From: Staphylococcus saprophyticus subsp. saprophyticus ATCC 15305 = NCTC 7292
GTDB lineage: Bacteria > Bacillota > Bacilli > Staphylococcales > Staphylococcaceae
Assembly: GCF_000010125.1 (NCBI RefSeq)
Contig: NC_007350.1
Location: 248,001 to 312,000 of the forward strand
DNA length: 64,000 nucleotides
Direction: 5' to 3'
The notes beneath the pieces were generated by a model. It searched no databases, was not told the DNA's origin, and saw nothing but the letters and a program-made list of their open reading frames with translations. A program made the position numbers and the translations under genes. This document shows positions 48,833 to 58,204 of this stretch, piece after piece. Numbering within the stretch: position 1 is the first letter of the stretch; each line of letters starts with the position of its first letter.

Positions 48833-49604
48833 TATACTAGAAATAACAAATTTATCTATAGCAGATCGTTTTGGTAATAAGCTGATTCAACACGTGGATT
48901 TAGGTCTTAAAAAAAGTAAAGTGAATGTCTTAATTGGTGAGAGTGGTTCTGGCAAAAGTTTAACAGCTAGAGCAATGGTCCAACAGATACCGAACACACT
49001 AGATATGCAATACGATTGCATGACTTATGAACATAGTGAAATGTCTGATATGCACAATCTTTTAGGTAAAGAAATTGGTTTTATTTCTCAAAACTATACA
49101 CACAGCTTTAACGATCATACGAAACTTGGGAAACAATTGATTTCTATATATAGACAACATTACAAGACAGATAAAAAAGGTGCGCAAAAAATTGTGGAAC
49201 AAGCACTATCATGGGTCGAATTAAATCCTTCTCAAATGATGTCAAAGTACCGTTTCAGCCTTTCTGGAGGGCAATTAGCTCGAGTTCAAATTGCTAGCGT
49301 ATTAATGCTCAATCCTAAGGTCATTATTGCCGATGAACCAATAGCTTCATTAGATGCTGTTACAGGCGTGAGTATTATGAATTTGATTAAACATTTGGCT
49401 GAAGTACACAAAGTGACTTTGCTGTTAATAACACATAATCTATCGCATGTATTAGATTTTAGTGACTGGATTCATGTCATTAAAAATGGTGAAATGGTAG
49501 AGTCCAATCATATTGATGCTTTTAAAAATAATGATGTTAAACCGTATAGTTTAAAATTATTTAATTCCCGTAGTCGATTAAAGAAAGGGGATTACCATGC
49601 TTAA
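48825..49604 (+). CDS. nikD: Nickel ABC transporter ATPase NikD
   Basis: 259 residues. Walker [15 protein letters not shown]-loop [11 protein letters not shown], signature [12 protein letters not shown], Walker [13 protein letters not shown] and switch His LITHNL are intact. Begins eight bases inside nikC. Confidence 0.92.
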   Translation: MTNILEITNLSIADRFGNKLIQHVDLGLKKSKVNVLIGESGSGKSLTARAMVQQIPNTLDMQYDCMTYEHSEMSDMHNLLGKEIGFISQNYTHSFNDHTKLGKQLISIYRQHYKTDKKGAQKIVEQALSWVELNPSQMMSKYRFSLSGGQLARVQIASVLMLNPKVIIADEPIASLDAVTGVSIMNLIKHLAEVHKVTLLLITHNLSHVLDFSDWIHVIKNGEMVESNHIDAFKNNDVKPYSLKLFNSRSRLKKGDYHA

Positions 49605-50286
49605 TTTAACAGACGTTAGCTTTAGCTATAAACATGAAGCTATTTTAAAAAAGATTCAATTATCCATACAAGCCGACGAGATTGTCGGAATCGTTGGTGA
49701 AAGTGGTTCTGGTAAGACGACACTAGCAAAAATAATGCTCGGATTACTTCAACCAACACATGGTGAAGTTATCACGCATAAGGAACGCGTTTTACCAATA
49801 TTTCAACATGCTGTAGATAGCTTTAATCCTAAATTTAAAATTAGAAAATCTATGGAAGAGCCAATAAAGTATCAACGTAGAGGGGAATCACAAAAGGCGG
49901 CGCAACGCTTGTCTGATTTAATGGCCTATATGCAATTAGATACAAAATTGATGGATCGATTGCCTGAAGAGTTAAGTGGTGGCCAATTGCAGCGTTTTAA
50001 TACGATACGTACATTAATGTTAGAACCTGACATACTTATTTGTGACGAAATTACAGCAAGCTTAGATGTCATTGCAGAACAACGTATGATTGATATATTA
50101 AGGCATTATTATAAAACAACACATAAAGGCATGATATTAATATCACATGATCTTGCGTTTCTAAATCAAATTGTTAATCGATTCATTGTAATGAAAAATG
50201 GTGAAATTGTAGATGATTTTGAAACTAAAGATTTATTTAATGTTACGCGTCATGAATATACTAAAACACTACTTTCTATTTATTAG
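49597..50286 (+). CDS. nikE: Nickel ABC transporter ATPase NikE
   Basis: 229 residues. Walker [14 protein letters not shown], a short Q-loop region LPIFQHAVDSFNPKF, signature LSGGQLQRFN, Walker B ILICDEITASLD and switch LISHDL. Slightly shorter than other Opp ATPases because the C-terminal oligopeptide/dipeptide cluster-like tail is missing. Overlaps nikD; last gene of the five-gene operon. Confidence 0.92.
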   Translation: MLNLTDVSFSYKHEAILKKIQLSIQADEIVGIVGESGSGKTTLAKIMLGLLQPTHGEVITHKERVLPIFQHAVDSFNPKFKIRKSMEEPIKYQRRGESQKAAQRLSDLMAYMQLDTKLMDRLPEELSGGQLQRFNTIRTLMLEPDILICDEITASLDVIAEQRMIDILRHYYKTTHKGMILISHDLAFLNQIVNRFIVMKNGEIVDDFETKDLFNVTRHEYTKTLLSIY

Positions 50287-50303
50287 AAAGTAGTATTTTT
50301 TTA
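50267..50303 (+). terminator. Terminator overlapping the nikE stop
   Basis: ACTACTTTCTA / TAGAAAGTAGT stem then TTTTTTT; the left arm is inside the nikE coding end. Confidence 0.88.
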
Positions 50304-50353
50304 AATTTCGATAATCAAATATATTTAAATTTCAAAAATAATGCGTGATATAT

Positions 50354-50486
50354 GATTGAGATTAATATATATGATTGAGATTAATATATATGATTGAGAT
50401 TAATATATATGATTGAGATTAATATATATGATTGAGATTAATATATATGATTGAGATTAATATATATGATTGAGATTAATATATAA
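50354..50486. repeat. Seven tandem 19-bp repeats in the fhuD promoter region
   Basis: GATTGAGATTAATATATAT is repeated at 50354, 50373, 50392, 50411, 50430, 50449 and 50468, identical in all copies up to the last two bases of the seventh. Each unit holds TTGAGA, and the last one is spaced 16 bases from a TATAAT (50492-50497), so the array supplies the probable -35 element of the following gene. An imperfect ATTGAGAATAAG follows (50496-50508), possibly a Fur-type half site. Confidence 0.95.
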
Positions 50487-50528
50487 TAATGTATAATTGA
50501 GAATAAGATGAGAAAAGGGGAAAGATAA

Positions 50529-51440
50529 ATGAAAAAATTAATATTTCCGTTGCTAGCACTGATGTTAATACTAGCGGCGTGTGGCAATAATTCAAGTGAT
50601 GACGCTTCGAAAAAGGATAAAAAAGAAAAGACGTATACACAAGATTCAGGTAAAAAAGTAAAGATACCTAAAGATCCTAAACGTATCGTAGTGTTAGGTG
50701 CAACATATGCAGGTGGATTGAAAGAACTTGATGCAAATATCGTGGGTGTCGCAAACATTGTAGATGATAGTAAAGTGTTAAAAGACAAATTTAAAGATGT
50801 TGATAAAGTAGATGCTGAAAATGTTGAAAGTGTAGCGAAACTTAAACCAGATTTGATTATTACATACAACACTGACAAGAATTTGAAAAAATTAAATAAA
50901 GTTGCACCAACTATTGCTTTTGATTATATGAAACATGATTATAAAGAACAGCATAAAGAGTTAGGTAAAATTGTAGGTAAAGAAGATAAAGCAGAAGATT
51001 GGATTAAAGACTGGGAAGAAAAAACAAAAGATGATGGTAATGAAATTAAAGATGCCATCGGTGAAGATACAACTGTATCTATCATTAAAGATTTCGACAA
51101 AAAAATCTATGCATTAGGTAAAACATATGGTCATGGTAGTGAAATTCTATATGATTCATTTGGTTTGAAAATGCCTGAAAAAGTAGAAAAAGCGACTAAG
51201 AAAAATGATTTAGCTGATATATCTGAAGAACAAATTCCTGAAATGTCAGGAGATTATGTTGTTACACCAGTTGCCAAAGGTGCAGATTTATCATTCGAAA
51301 ATAAAGATATTTGGAAAAATACAGAAGCGGTTAAAAATGGTAAAACATTTAAAGTGGATGAAGGTATCTACTGGTTAAATGATCCATATTCATTAGACTA
51401 TGAACGTAAAGACTTAAAAGAAAAATTATTAAACCATTAG
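50529..51440 (+). CDS. fhuD: Iron-hydroxamate-binding lipoprotein, FhuD2-like
   Basis: 303 residues. Signal peptide with lipobox LILAACG. The mature protein starts with a charged linker, then a type-III (single helix backbone) binding fold: KIPKDPKRIVVLGATYAGGLKELDANIVGVAN, SVAKLKPDLIITYNTDKNLKKL, APTIAFDYMKHDYKEQHKELGKIVGKED. It lines up along its length with S. aureus FhuD2, which binds ferrichrome and ferrioxamine for the FhuCBG importer. No importer genes are next to it, as for fhuD2. The promoter sits at the end of a 19-bp repeat array. RBS AAAAGGGGAAAG. Confidence 0.9.
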   Translation: MKKLIFPLLALMLILAACGNNSSDDASKKDKKEKTYTQDSGKKVKIPKDPKRIVVLGATYAGGLKELDANIVGVANIVDDSKVLKDKFKDVDKVDAENVESVAKLKPDLIITYNTDKNLKKLNKVAPTIAFDYMKHDYKEQHKELGKIVGKEDKAEDWIKDWEEKTKDDGNEIKDAIGEDTTVSIIKDFDKKIYALGKTYGHGSEILYDSFGLKMPEKVEKATKKNDLADISEEQIPEMSGDYVVTPVAKGADLSFENKDIWKNTEAVKNGKTFKVDEGIYWLNDPYSLDYERKDLKEKLLNH

Positions 51441-51476
51441 TCATTTAAAACAAATTAGTTAGTGAAGTAAACTTAA

Positions 51477-51515
51477 AACTGTCGCCAAAGTTGTTAAACT
51501 TTGCGGCAGTTTTTC
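51477..51515 (+). terminator. Terminator of fhuD
   Basis: AAACTGtCGCcAAAGTT / AACTTTGCGGCAGTTT stem, TTTTT. The gap 51516-51741 shows only AT-rich promoter-like DNA. Confidence 0.88.
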
Positions 51516-51741
51516 TATTTGATTGAGTATGTCAATGTGTATCAATGATCATTATTTTGGTAACAGCGCTAAGATGATAAAGAAAGATGCACATGTCATA
51601 GTTTTTGAGCTAAACATTATAAGGTGACATCCTATATTAAGACAAAAAATGTATTTAGAGAATTAATTAAATAAATGTTATCATTTACATAAATAAAATC
51701 ACATTGTATTAAAACGATGCTTATATCTTTGGGAGGATACG

Positions 51742-52155
51742 ATGAAAAAACAACAGAAAATTGATAATTGGGTACAGCTCACGAAATATGTAAACTATAT
51801 CGATACGATGATTGAGAAAAAATTGAAGCAAGAATACAATTTGAGTGTAAAAGAATTTTATGTGTTGTATGAGATTTACAAAGCTAAAGGGAAAAAATAT
51901 AAAATTAATGATTTGATTAAAATTGTAGATTTAAGCCAAAGTGCAATGTCACGTTTAATCGTAAGAATAGAAAAGCCAACGAAAGCATTAGTAGTGAGAC
52001 AAGAATGTCTTGAAGATCACCGGGCGATGTATATTTATTTAACTGAGGAAGGGCAGGACATTACTGAAAAAGCTTTGAACACGTATGAAAGTCTAATCTC
52101 AAAAGTGAGCTTTTCTAATATTCGTAAGCTTTCTCAAATAGATAGTATAGATTAA
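51742..52155 (+). CDS. MarR/SarA-type winged-helix regulator
   Basis: 137 residues. EYNLSVKEFYVLYEIYKAKGKKYKINDLIKIVDLSQSAMSRLIVRIEKP is a MarR helix-turn-helix with recognition helix SQSAMSRLIVRI, followed by the beta wing VVRQECLEDHRAMYIYLTEEGQ. The E-D-H-R wing pattern matches MarR/SarZ proteins. N- and C-terminal helices would form the dimer. Target and ligand unknown; it is not obviously linked with its neighbours. GGGAGGA precedes the ATG. Confidence 0.85.
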   Translation: MKKQQKIDNWVQLTKYVNYIDTMIEKKLKQEYNLSVKEFYVLYEIYKAKGKKYKINDLIKIVDLSQSAMSRLIVRIEKPTKALVVRQECLEDHRAMYIYLTEEGQDITEKALNTYESLISKVSFSNIRKLSQIDSID

Positions 52156-52245
52156 TGGTGTATGTAAGCTATAACGATAGCTGTGTTGATAAATAAACAG
52201 CAGTATAAATATTTGGTTGAATGATAAAACGAGTGTTTTATAAAT

Positions 52246-52286
52246 AAAAGGGCTAAAACATGTACGCATGTTTTAGCCCTTTTTAT
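52246..52286. terminator. Convergent terminator
   Basis: AAAAGGGCTAAAACATG / CATGTTTTAGCCCTTTT perfect stem with a tiny loop. Confidence 0.93.
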
Positions 52287-52294
52287 TCGTATTA

Positions 52295-53722
52295 TTAAGA
52301 TTGACGTTTTTTAGAATGCTTCACACCATATAGAAGGTAAATGAGCAACCCAATAATAAACCAGATGAGTGTGTATAATTTTGCTTCAGCACCTAAGCCC
52401 CAGAATACAACAACGACACTGACAAACGTGATGATTGGCATAACAGGGTAGAATGGCATTTTAAAAGCTGGCATCGGAATATCTTTTCCTTCTCTTGGGC
52501 GTAACCCAAAAATACCAATGGAAACAAACATAAATGCGACCAAGGTTCCTGCAGAAATTAACTGCGCAAGGAAGGCGAATGGGAACATAGAGCCAATGAT
52601 AACTGCAATCACGGTTAAAATAATTAATGAACGATTAGGTAAATTTTTCTTGTTTAGTTTTCCTAACCAAGAAGGTAATAAACCATCACGACCAAAGGAA
52701 TATAGTAGACGTGAGCCAGCTAACATCATTCCAATAAGGGCTGTGAACATACCAATAACAGAAATTGCTTGCACAATAGCTGCCACAACACCAAAACCAC
52801 TTTGTCTTAAGGCCCAACCAACAGGTTCAGCATTATCAGCATAAGCTGAATAAGTAAACATACCTACAAGGACAAGTGATACTGCGACAAATAGAATGAC
52901 AGCTATTGCTAATGACCCTAAGATACCGCGAGGCATTGTTTTTTGTGGATTAATTGCTTCAGCCGAATTTGCTGCAATTGAATCAAAACCAATATATGCT
53001 AAGAATATCATTGATACACCTGCATAAATACCTTGCCAACCACCAAAGGAACCTGTTTCAGTTACTTTATGTTCAGGTATAAATGGTACATAATTGCTTA
53101 AATCAATAGCGGTTAAACCTACTACGATAAATAGTAAAACAGCTAAAACTTTAATTACAACGAGTATATTTTCAATACGTGCTGCTGCCGAAACACCATA
53201 TGACAAGAGACAAGCAGTAAGTAAAATGACCACAGCGGCAACGATATCAATGATGCCTCCATCTGTCCCTAATGTATTGGATAATGATTTGGGTAATTCA
53301 ATCCCTAATGGTGAGACGAGACCACGTAAATTTGCCGAAAAACCAGAGGCAACAAAGGCGACGGCTATAAAGTATTCAGCTAACAATGCCCAACCGGCAA
53401 CCCAACCGAATACCTCCCCAAATACGACATTAATCCAAGAATATGCTGAACCAGCAAACGGCATTGCCGATGACATTTCAGCATAAGCAAAAGATACGAG
53501 ACCCGCTACAACTGCAGCTAATAAGAACGAAAGTGCAACTGCTGGCCCAGTATGCTGTGCTGCGACTACACCTGGTAATGTAAAAATAGAAGTTGAAACA
53601 ATGGTACCAACACCTAAAGCAAGGAAATCTTTTACACGTAATGTTCTATTTAAATGTGCATCCTTCACTTGATAGACGGAAGGATCTTCTCTTTTTAAAA
53701 TCTTATTAAAAAAACCTTTCAT
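52295..53722 (-). CDS. APC-family amino acid permease (cationic amino acid transporter-like)
   Basis: 475 residues with about 12-14 membrane segments. LRVKDFLALGVGTIVSTSIFTLPGVVAAQHTGPAV carries the unwound TM1 G-T/S-I-F motif, SSAMPFAGSAYSWINVVFGEVFGWVAGWALLAEY is TM3 of the CAT/YfnA group, and YIGFDSIAANSAEAINPQKTMPRGILGS is the conserved TM6-loop. It lacks a cognate enzyme gene nearby, so the substrate is unknown. GGGAGAGG precedes the ATG. The 450-base gap upstream (53723-54175) contains a hairpin and promoters only. Confidence 0.88.
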   Translation of the reverse strand: MKGFFNKILKREDPSVYQVKDAHLNRTLRVKDFLALGVGTIVSTSIFTLPGVVAAQHTGPAVALSFLLAAVVAGLVSFAYAEMSSAMPFAGSAYSWINVVFGEVFGWVAGWALLAEYFIAVAFVASGFSANLRGLVSPLGIELPKSLSNTLGTDGGIIDIVAAVVILLTACLLSYGVSAAARIENILVVIKVLAVLLFIVVGLTAIDLSNYVPFIPEHKVTETGSFGGWQGIYAGVSMIFLAYIGFDSIAANSAEAINPQKTMPRGILGSLAIAVILFVAVSLVLVGMFTYSAYADNAEPVGWALRQSGFGVVAAIVQAISVIGMFTALIGMMLAGSRLLYSFGRDGLLPSWLGKLNKKNLPNRSLIILTVIAVIIGSMFPFAFLAQLISAGTLVAFMFVSIGIFGLRPREGKDIPMPAFKMPFYPVMPIITFVSVVVVFWGLGAEAKLYTLIWFIIGLLIYLLYGVKHSKKRQS

Positions 53723-54031
53723 AATGAACCTCTCCCAATGAATAATATATCGTAAAACTTAATAACTAATTTATGATAATGTATATCATAGCACATATAT
53801 ATCTAAATATTCAGAAAATTTTATAAAAATATGTGTAAATATACACAAAAATACCGCTTTTATGTGAACTTTTGTTAAGCAGTGTTTAATACCAGTAGAT
53901 GATTACCTAGAAATTTTTAGAAAGGTGATAATAAAGCTAATTAACACATACTTTTAGCAGCGCATTAATATTTTCAAAAAGTATTTTTATTTAGCCTCAT
54001 TATAATAGAATGCTCTGATGAAAAATAATTT

Positions 54032-54083
54032 ATACATCCCGAAAGTTAGGCACATGGTCTTAACTTAAAGGATGTATTTTTAT
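54032..54083 (+). terminator. Hairpin in the gap upstream of the VOC gene
   Basis: ATACATCC (54032-54039) pairs with GGATGTAT (54070-54077) and is followed by TTTTTATTT. The 30-nt loop is long; no riboswitch class was recognised. Could be a terminator or attenuator. Confidence 0.5.
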
Positions 54084-54175
54084 TTATATTAAAAACAGTG
54101 ATTTATAGTTTTATTCAAGTGCAAATGGTAAGCTAATATTAAATTTGAGATTGAATGAAATAGGGGGTATTTATT

Positions 54176-54556
54176 ATGAATATACAATCATCATGGCTTA
54201 ATTTACCAGTAAAAGATTTAAAAGCGAGTGCGACTTTCTTTGAAAATATTGGGTTTACGATTAAAAAGAATGAAGCTGTTTTAGACAAAATGAGAGGTAT
54301 TGAAACAGCAGATCATAAAATCATTATGTTAATTGAGCAAGGTCAATTTGAAAAAGTGGCGCAACAATCTGATATAGTTAGACATGAAGCATTGGTTTCA
54401 GTTTCTGTAAAAGAGGCAGCAGAGGTAGATGACTTATTAAATCATGTTGAAACAGCAGGTGGAAAAGTACTTCAACGTGGTACAAAACATGAAGGCTTTT
54501 ATGGTGGTCTATTTAGCGATATTGATGGACACTTATTTAATATTATCGCAATGTAA
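54176..54556 (+). CDS. VOC-family protein (glyoxalase/lactoylglutathione lyase-like)
   Basis: 126 residues, single VOC module pair: WLNLPVKDLKASATFFENIGFTIKKNE at the start, LVSVSVKEAAEVDDLLNHVETAGGKVLQRGTKHEGFYGGLFSDIDGHLFNII at the end. The YGG-x-F-x-D-x-DGH segment is the usual last strand of small cytosolic VOC proteins. Substrate unknown. AGGGGG precedes the ATG. Confidence 0.82.
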   Translation: MNIQSSWLNLPVKDLKASATFFENIGFTIKKNEAVLDKMRGIETADHKIIMLIEQGQFEKVAQQSDIVRHEALVSVSVKEAAEVDDLLNHVETAGGKVLQRGTKHEGFYGGLFSDIDGHLFNIIAM

Positions 54557-54606
54557 TTTAAACTATAACGTAAACATTTATATACAGTATTGAAGGGAGT
54601 ATCAGT

Positions 54607-55410
54607 ATGATAAAAGCAATTGCGGTAGATAAAGATGGTACATTTCTTAAATCTGACCATACCTATGACAAAGCATATTTTAATCGTTTATATCAAAAAA
54701 TTGTACAGCAAAATATAAAATTTATCGTAGCTAGTGGTAATCAATATGCACAGTTACGCTCATTTTTTCCTGACAAGGTAGATAATATCACTTTTGTAGC
54801 AGAAAATGGCGCGGTAACTTATCAAAATGATGCATTGTTGACAGCACATTATTTTGACCAACAACTCATATTTGAAGTTTTAGAAATGATTCATCAAACG
54901 TATCATATCAGTGATGTTGTTTTAAGTGGTATACATTCAGCATATGTAAGTGATGAGAGTAGCGACGAATTCCTAAATTTTATACGAAATTATTACTATG
55001 ATATCAAAAAAGTAGCTTCATTTAATGAAATCACAGAGGATCACTTTGTAAAAATAGCTTTACGGATTAAAGATGAAGACTTGGTTAAGCAAGTGACTAA
55101 CGAAATAGAACAACGTTATAAAGGGAAGATACGTGCAGTGACAAGTGGAAATGACAGTGTGGATTTAATCTTACCTAGTGTGAATAAAGGCGTTGCGATC
55201 AAAGAATTGTTAAAAGAATGGGACATACAGCAAGACGAATTACTCGCGTTTGGTGATGCCAATAATGATTTAGAAATGCTCGGTTTAACCATACATAGTT
55301 ATGCTATGGCAAATTGCAGTGATGAATTAGCAGCGATTGCAAAACATCGGGCACCGTCTAACGATGAATCAGGTGTTTTACAAGTGATTGAACGATATCT
55401 TCAACAATAG
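54607..55410 (+). CDS. HAD-superfamily (Cof-type) phosphatase
   Basis: 267 residues. Motif I is AVDKDGTFL (D-x-D-G-T), the cap domain lies in ~85-180, and the final metal motif is LAFGDANNDLEML. Cof-type HADs remove phosphate from sugar phosphates, flavins or pyridoxal phosphate. GAAGGGAG precedes the ATG; it sits 50 bases after the VOC gene and may share its transcript. Confidence 0.88.
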   Translation: MIKAIAVDKDGTFLKSDHTYDKAYFNRLYQKIVQQNIKFIVASGNQYAQLRSFFPDKVDNITFVAENGAVTYQNDALLTAHYFDQQLIFEVLEMIHQTYHISDVVLSGIHSAYVSDESSDEFLNFIRNYYYDIKKVASFNEITEDHFVKIALRIKDEDLVKQVTNEIEQRYKGKIRAVTSGNDSVDLILPSVNKGVAIKELLKEWDIQQDELLAFGDANNDLEMLGLTIHSYAMANCSDELAAIAKHRAPSNDESGVLQVIERYLQQ

Positions 55411-55422
55411 TGCATTTAATAA

Positions 55423-55490
55423 TAAAACTCAATTTCAGTTATACCTGCCAATGAATAGAGGCGAGTTATAACTGAAATTGAGTTTTTATT
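55423..55490. terminator. Long convergent terminator hairpin
   Basis: AAAACTCAATTTCAGTTATA / TATAACTGAAATTGAGTTTT stem with a ~24-nt loop. Confidence 0.9.
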
Positions 55491-55492
55491 TG

Positions 55493-55915
55493 CTAATTTA
55501 CAATTAATACAGGTATGTCAACATTACTTGCAATTTTGTGTGTAACGTTACCAAGTATATTCTTGATATCAGATTTTTCACGCGTATTACTCATTACGAT
55601 AATGTCATATGCATTTTCCTTCACTTCAGTCAAAATCGCTTGTTTAATATAACCTGCGCTAAATTTAACCGTGACAGTTAAATCGAGTGCTTCTAATTGT
55701 TGAATGAAAGGTGAGAGCACTTCGTTCTTCTCGTTTGCTAAATCTTCAAAATGCTTATTATCGTAACGTACCGACGTTTCAAGTTCACTTTCTGGAATAA
55801 CATTAAATACTGTAACTTCAGCATTTTCAACGCCATTGGTTAAATTTTCCAATTCTTTAGGGACGTTATTGAACGAATTATCAAAGTCATAAGCTAATAA
55901 TATTTTCTTATACAT
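55493..55915 (-). CDS. Universal stress protein (UspA family)
   Basis: 140 residues. KKILLAYDFDNSFNNVPKELENLTNG at the start and YDIIVMSNTREKSDIKNILGNVTHKIASNVDIPVLIVN at the end form the alpha/beta Usp fold; the usual ATP loop G-x2-G-x9-G-S/T is only partly kept (ILGNVTHKI), so ATP binding is uncertain. Role: stress survival, target unknown. GGAGG before the start. Confidence 0.88.
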   Translation of the reverse strand: MYKKILLAYDFDNSFNNVPKELENLTNGVENAEVTVFNVIPESELETSVRYDNKHFEDLANEKNEVLSPFIQQLEALDLTVTVKFSAGYIKQAILTEVKENAYDIIVMSNTREKSDIKNILGNVTHKIASNVDIPVLIVN

Positions 55916-56024
55916 GATAGCGCCTCCTTTTTATTCATATACCCTATTAAAAATAAAGTAATAATTTAATATTGATGATTAAGTGATTGCTTAAATAAAT
56001 AGGATGACGCTTGTTAGCATAGCG

Positions 56025-57092
56025 TTATTTTACATCTAAACCGATAATTTCGTTAACATTGTTGTAGCCATTTGATTTAAGATAATGTGCTAATTGTTTA
56101 TTCAATTTCTGAGTTAGTCCTGGACCTTCAAATACTAAAGCACTATAAATTTGAACTAGCGATGCACCTTGGCGCATCATTTTTATGACATCTTCTGCGT
56201 TGAAAATACCACCAGTTCCGATAATTAAAAATTGGCCATCTGTTTGTTTGTAAGCATAAGAAATGAGTTTAAGATTACGCTCGAATAGTGGTTTGCCACT
56301 TAAACCGCCAGTTTCTTCACGATGATTTGAATGCAGTGCTTCACGTTGTTGTGTTGTGTTGGCTAGTATAATGCCATCAAAAGTTTGCGTAATTGGTGTT
56401 AACATTGCACCAAGACCATCTAAAGATAAATCAGAAGTTAATTTTATGAAAATAGGAACATTAAGGCTTTCTTTATATTTATATGTCTGAATAGCTTCGC
56501 ATAATTGCGAGAATTCATCTTTATCATGGAAGCTTTGTAAATTTTCTGTATTAGGTGAGCTGATGTTGACAGTAAAGAATGTGACGTCGTTTTTAAACGT
56601 ATCAATCACTTTGATGTAGTCTTCATAACGCGCTTCATAAGGTGTGGATTTATTTACACCAACATTTAAACCGACTGGAATTTGATAACGATGCTTGCGT
56701 AAATAACTTAAAGCTTTATTCATACCTAAATTGTTAAATCCCATGCGGTTAATGAGTGCTTGATCTTCAACTAAACGATACATACGCGGTTTTGGATTAC
56801 CTGGTTGTGGTTTAGGCGTTATACCACCAAGTTCAATTGATCCAAATCCTGCATTTTCTAAAGCTTTAGGAACTTCACAAGATTTGTCGAAGCCGGCTGC
56901 TAAACCAATAGGATTCGCAAAGTGAATGCCTTTGAGGTTTTGGTTTAATGAGTCGTTTTCGTAATGAAAGATTTTTTTAATTACAGGTAATAATTTTGGA
57001 TGGTTTTGAACAAATTTAAGCGCGTCTATCGTCATTCCATGCGCTTTTTCAGGATCGAATTGAAATAACATTGGTTTGATGAGTTTATACAT
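56025..57092 (-). CDS. pyrD: Dihydroorotate dehydrogenase (quinone), class 2
   Basis: 355 residues; oxidises dihydroorotate to orotate with FMN and passes electrons to menaquinone at the membrane. The N-terminal helical extension LIKPMLFQFDPEKAHGMTIDALKF is the class-2 membrane-associated domain. ANPIGLAAGFDKSCEVPKALENAGFGSIELGGITPKPQPGNPKPRMYRL, VNISSPNTENL (catalytic Ser) and IIGTGGIFNAEDVIKMMRQGASLVQIYSALVFEG are the FMN and phosphate loops. It stands alone, not in a pyr operon, as is usual for class-2 enzymes in staphylococci. Confidence 0.96.
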   Translation of the reverse strand: MYKLIKPMLFQFDPEKAHGMTIDALKFVQNHPKLLPVIKKIFHYENDSLNQNLKGIHFANPIGLAAGFDKSCEVPKALENAGFGSIELGGITPKPQPGNPKPRMYRLVEDQALINRMGFNNLGMNKALSYLRKHRYQIPVGLNVGVNKSTPYEARYEDYIKVIDTFKNDVTFFTVNISSPNTENLQSFHDKDEFSQLCEAIQTYKYKESLNVPIFIKLTSDLSLDGLGAMLTPITQTFDGIILANTTQQREALHSNHREETGGLSGKPLFERNLKLISYAYKQTDGQFLIIGTGGIFNAEDVIKMMRQGASLVQIYSALVFEGPGLTQKLNKQLAHYLKSNGYNNVNEIIGLDVK

Positions 57093-57343
57093 ATAGTGAT
57101 CGCTCCATTTATCAAATTTAATTAAAAATATTTATGTATCTTAAGTTCAATATGTAAAAAAGCTGAATTGAAAATGATGTCTTTAATAGACTAGCATTTT
57201 ACGGAATATATGCCTAGACCAAATAAAAATAATTAATAGAAGTTTCACAGAAATCATTGGGTAGGTTTGTATGATTAAGTAGATAAGAAAAAGGAAATAA
57301 CCATATATAACTTAATTTTAAGAGATTAGTGGAGGGATGATTC

Positions 57344-58201
57344 ATGAATCAAGCGTGGCAATCACAATTGCCTTTAAGTCATATTAAAAATATCGTTCCT
57401 GTAAGTGGTGGAGATGTTAATGATGCATTTCGTATTGAAACGGATCAGGAAGATTATTTTCTACTAGTACAACGTAAGAGAAAGTCAACTTTTTTTGATG
57501 CCGAAATTGCAGGGCTCAATTTATTTGAAAAAGTCGGTATTACTGCACCGAGAGTCATTGATAGTGGAGAAATTGAAGATGACGCTTATTTACTATTAAC
57601 TTATTTAGATGAAGGCGTGTCAGGTAGCCAAGAAGCATTAGGACAACTTGTGGCGCGTATGCATAGCGAGCAACAAGCAGATAATCAATTTGGTTTTGAT
57701 TTACCTTATGAAGGTGGCGATATTTCATTTGATAATAGTTGGACGAATAGTTGGATTACCTTGTTTGTAGAAAAACGCTTAGATAAGCTCAAAGATAGAT
57801 TGGTGCAACAAGGATTATGGGGAGACGCAGATGTCACTCAATATCAGGCAGTACGTCGTGTGATTGTAAATGAATTAGAAAGTCATAATAGCAAACCTTC
57901 ATTATTACATGGCGACTTATGGGGCGGTAATTACATGTTTTTAACAGATGGTTCACCAGCGCTATTCGATCCTGCACCATTATATGGGGATAGAGAATTT
58001 GATATAGGCATTACTTCAGTGTTTGGAGGATTTACGCAAGCATTTTATGACGCTTATCATAAGCACTATCCACTGAGTGAGGGAGCAGATGTGCGCTTAG
58101 AATTTTATAGATTGTATCTTTTAATGGTACATCTAGTTAAATTTGGTGAAATGTATGCAGGTAGTGTTGATCGTTCAATGCAAAAAATATTAAATCAATA
58201 A
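57344..58201 (+). CDS. Fructosamine/ketosamine-3-kinase family protein
   Basis: 285 residues of the aminoglycoside-phosphotransferase-like kinase fold. GGDVNDAFRIETDQEDYFLLVQRK is the N-lobe with the ATP-binding Lys, LLHGDLWGGNYMF is the catalytic loop H-G-D-x-x-x-x-N, and ALFDPAPLYGDREFDIGITSVFGG has the metal Asp. Family members phosphorylate fructosamines on glycated proteins (deglycation) or ribulosamines. GGAGGG precedes the ATG. Divergent from pyrD. Confidence 0.87.
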   Translation: MNQAWQSQLPLSHIKNIVPVSGGDVNDAFRIETDQEDYFLLVQRKRKSTFFDAEIAGLNLFEKVGITAPRVIDSGEIEDDAYLLLTYLDEGVSGSQEALGQLVARMHSEQQADNQFGFDLPYEGGDISFDNSWTNSWITLFVEKRLDKLKDRLVQQGLWGDADVTQYQAVRRVIVNELESHNSKPSLLHGDLWGGNYMFLTDGSPALFDPAPLYGDREFDIGITSVFGGFTQAFYDAYHKHYPLSEGADVRLEFYRLYLLMVHLVKFGEMYAGSVDRSMQKILNQ

Positions 58202-58204
58202 AAT

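Noticed and set aside
45559..50286. Staphylopine (cnt) metallophore importer rather than nickel (nik) importer
   Set aside because: No cntKLM biosynthesis genes or cntE exporter are adjacent, while urease is directly adjacent; Nik/Opp2 is the simpler reading, though not proven.
50354..50486. CRISPR-like array
   Set aside because: The units are 19 bp and directly head-to-tail with no unique spacers; there are no cas genes. It is a simple tandem repeat.
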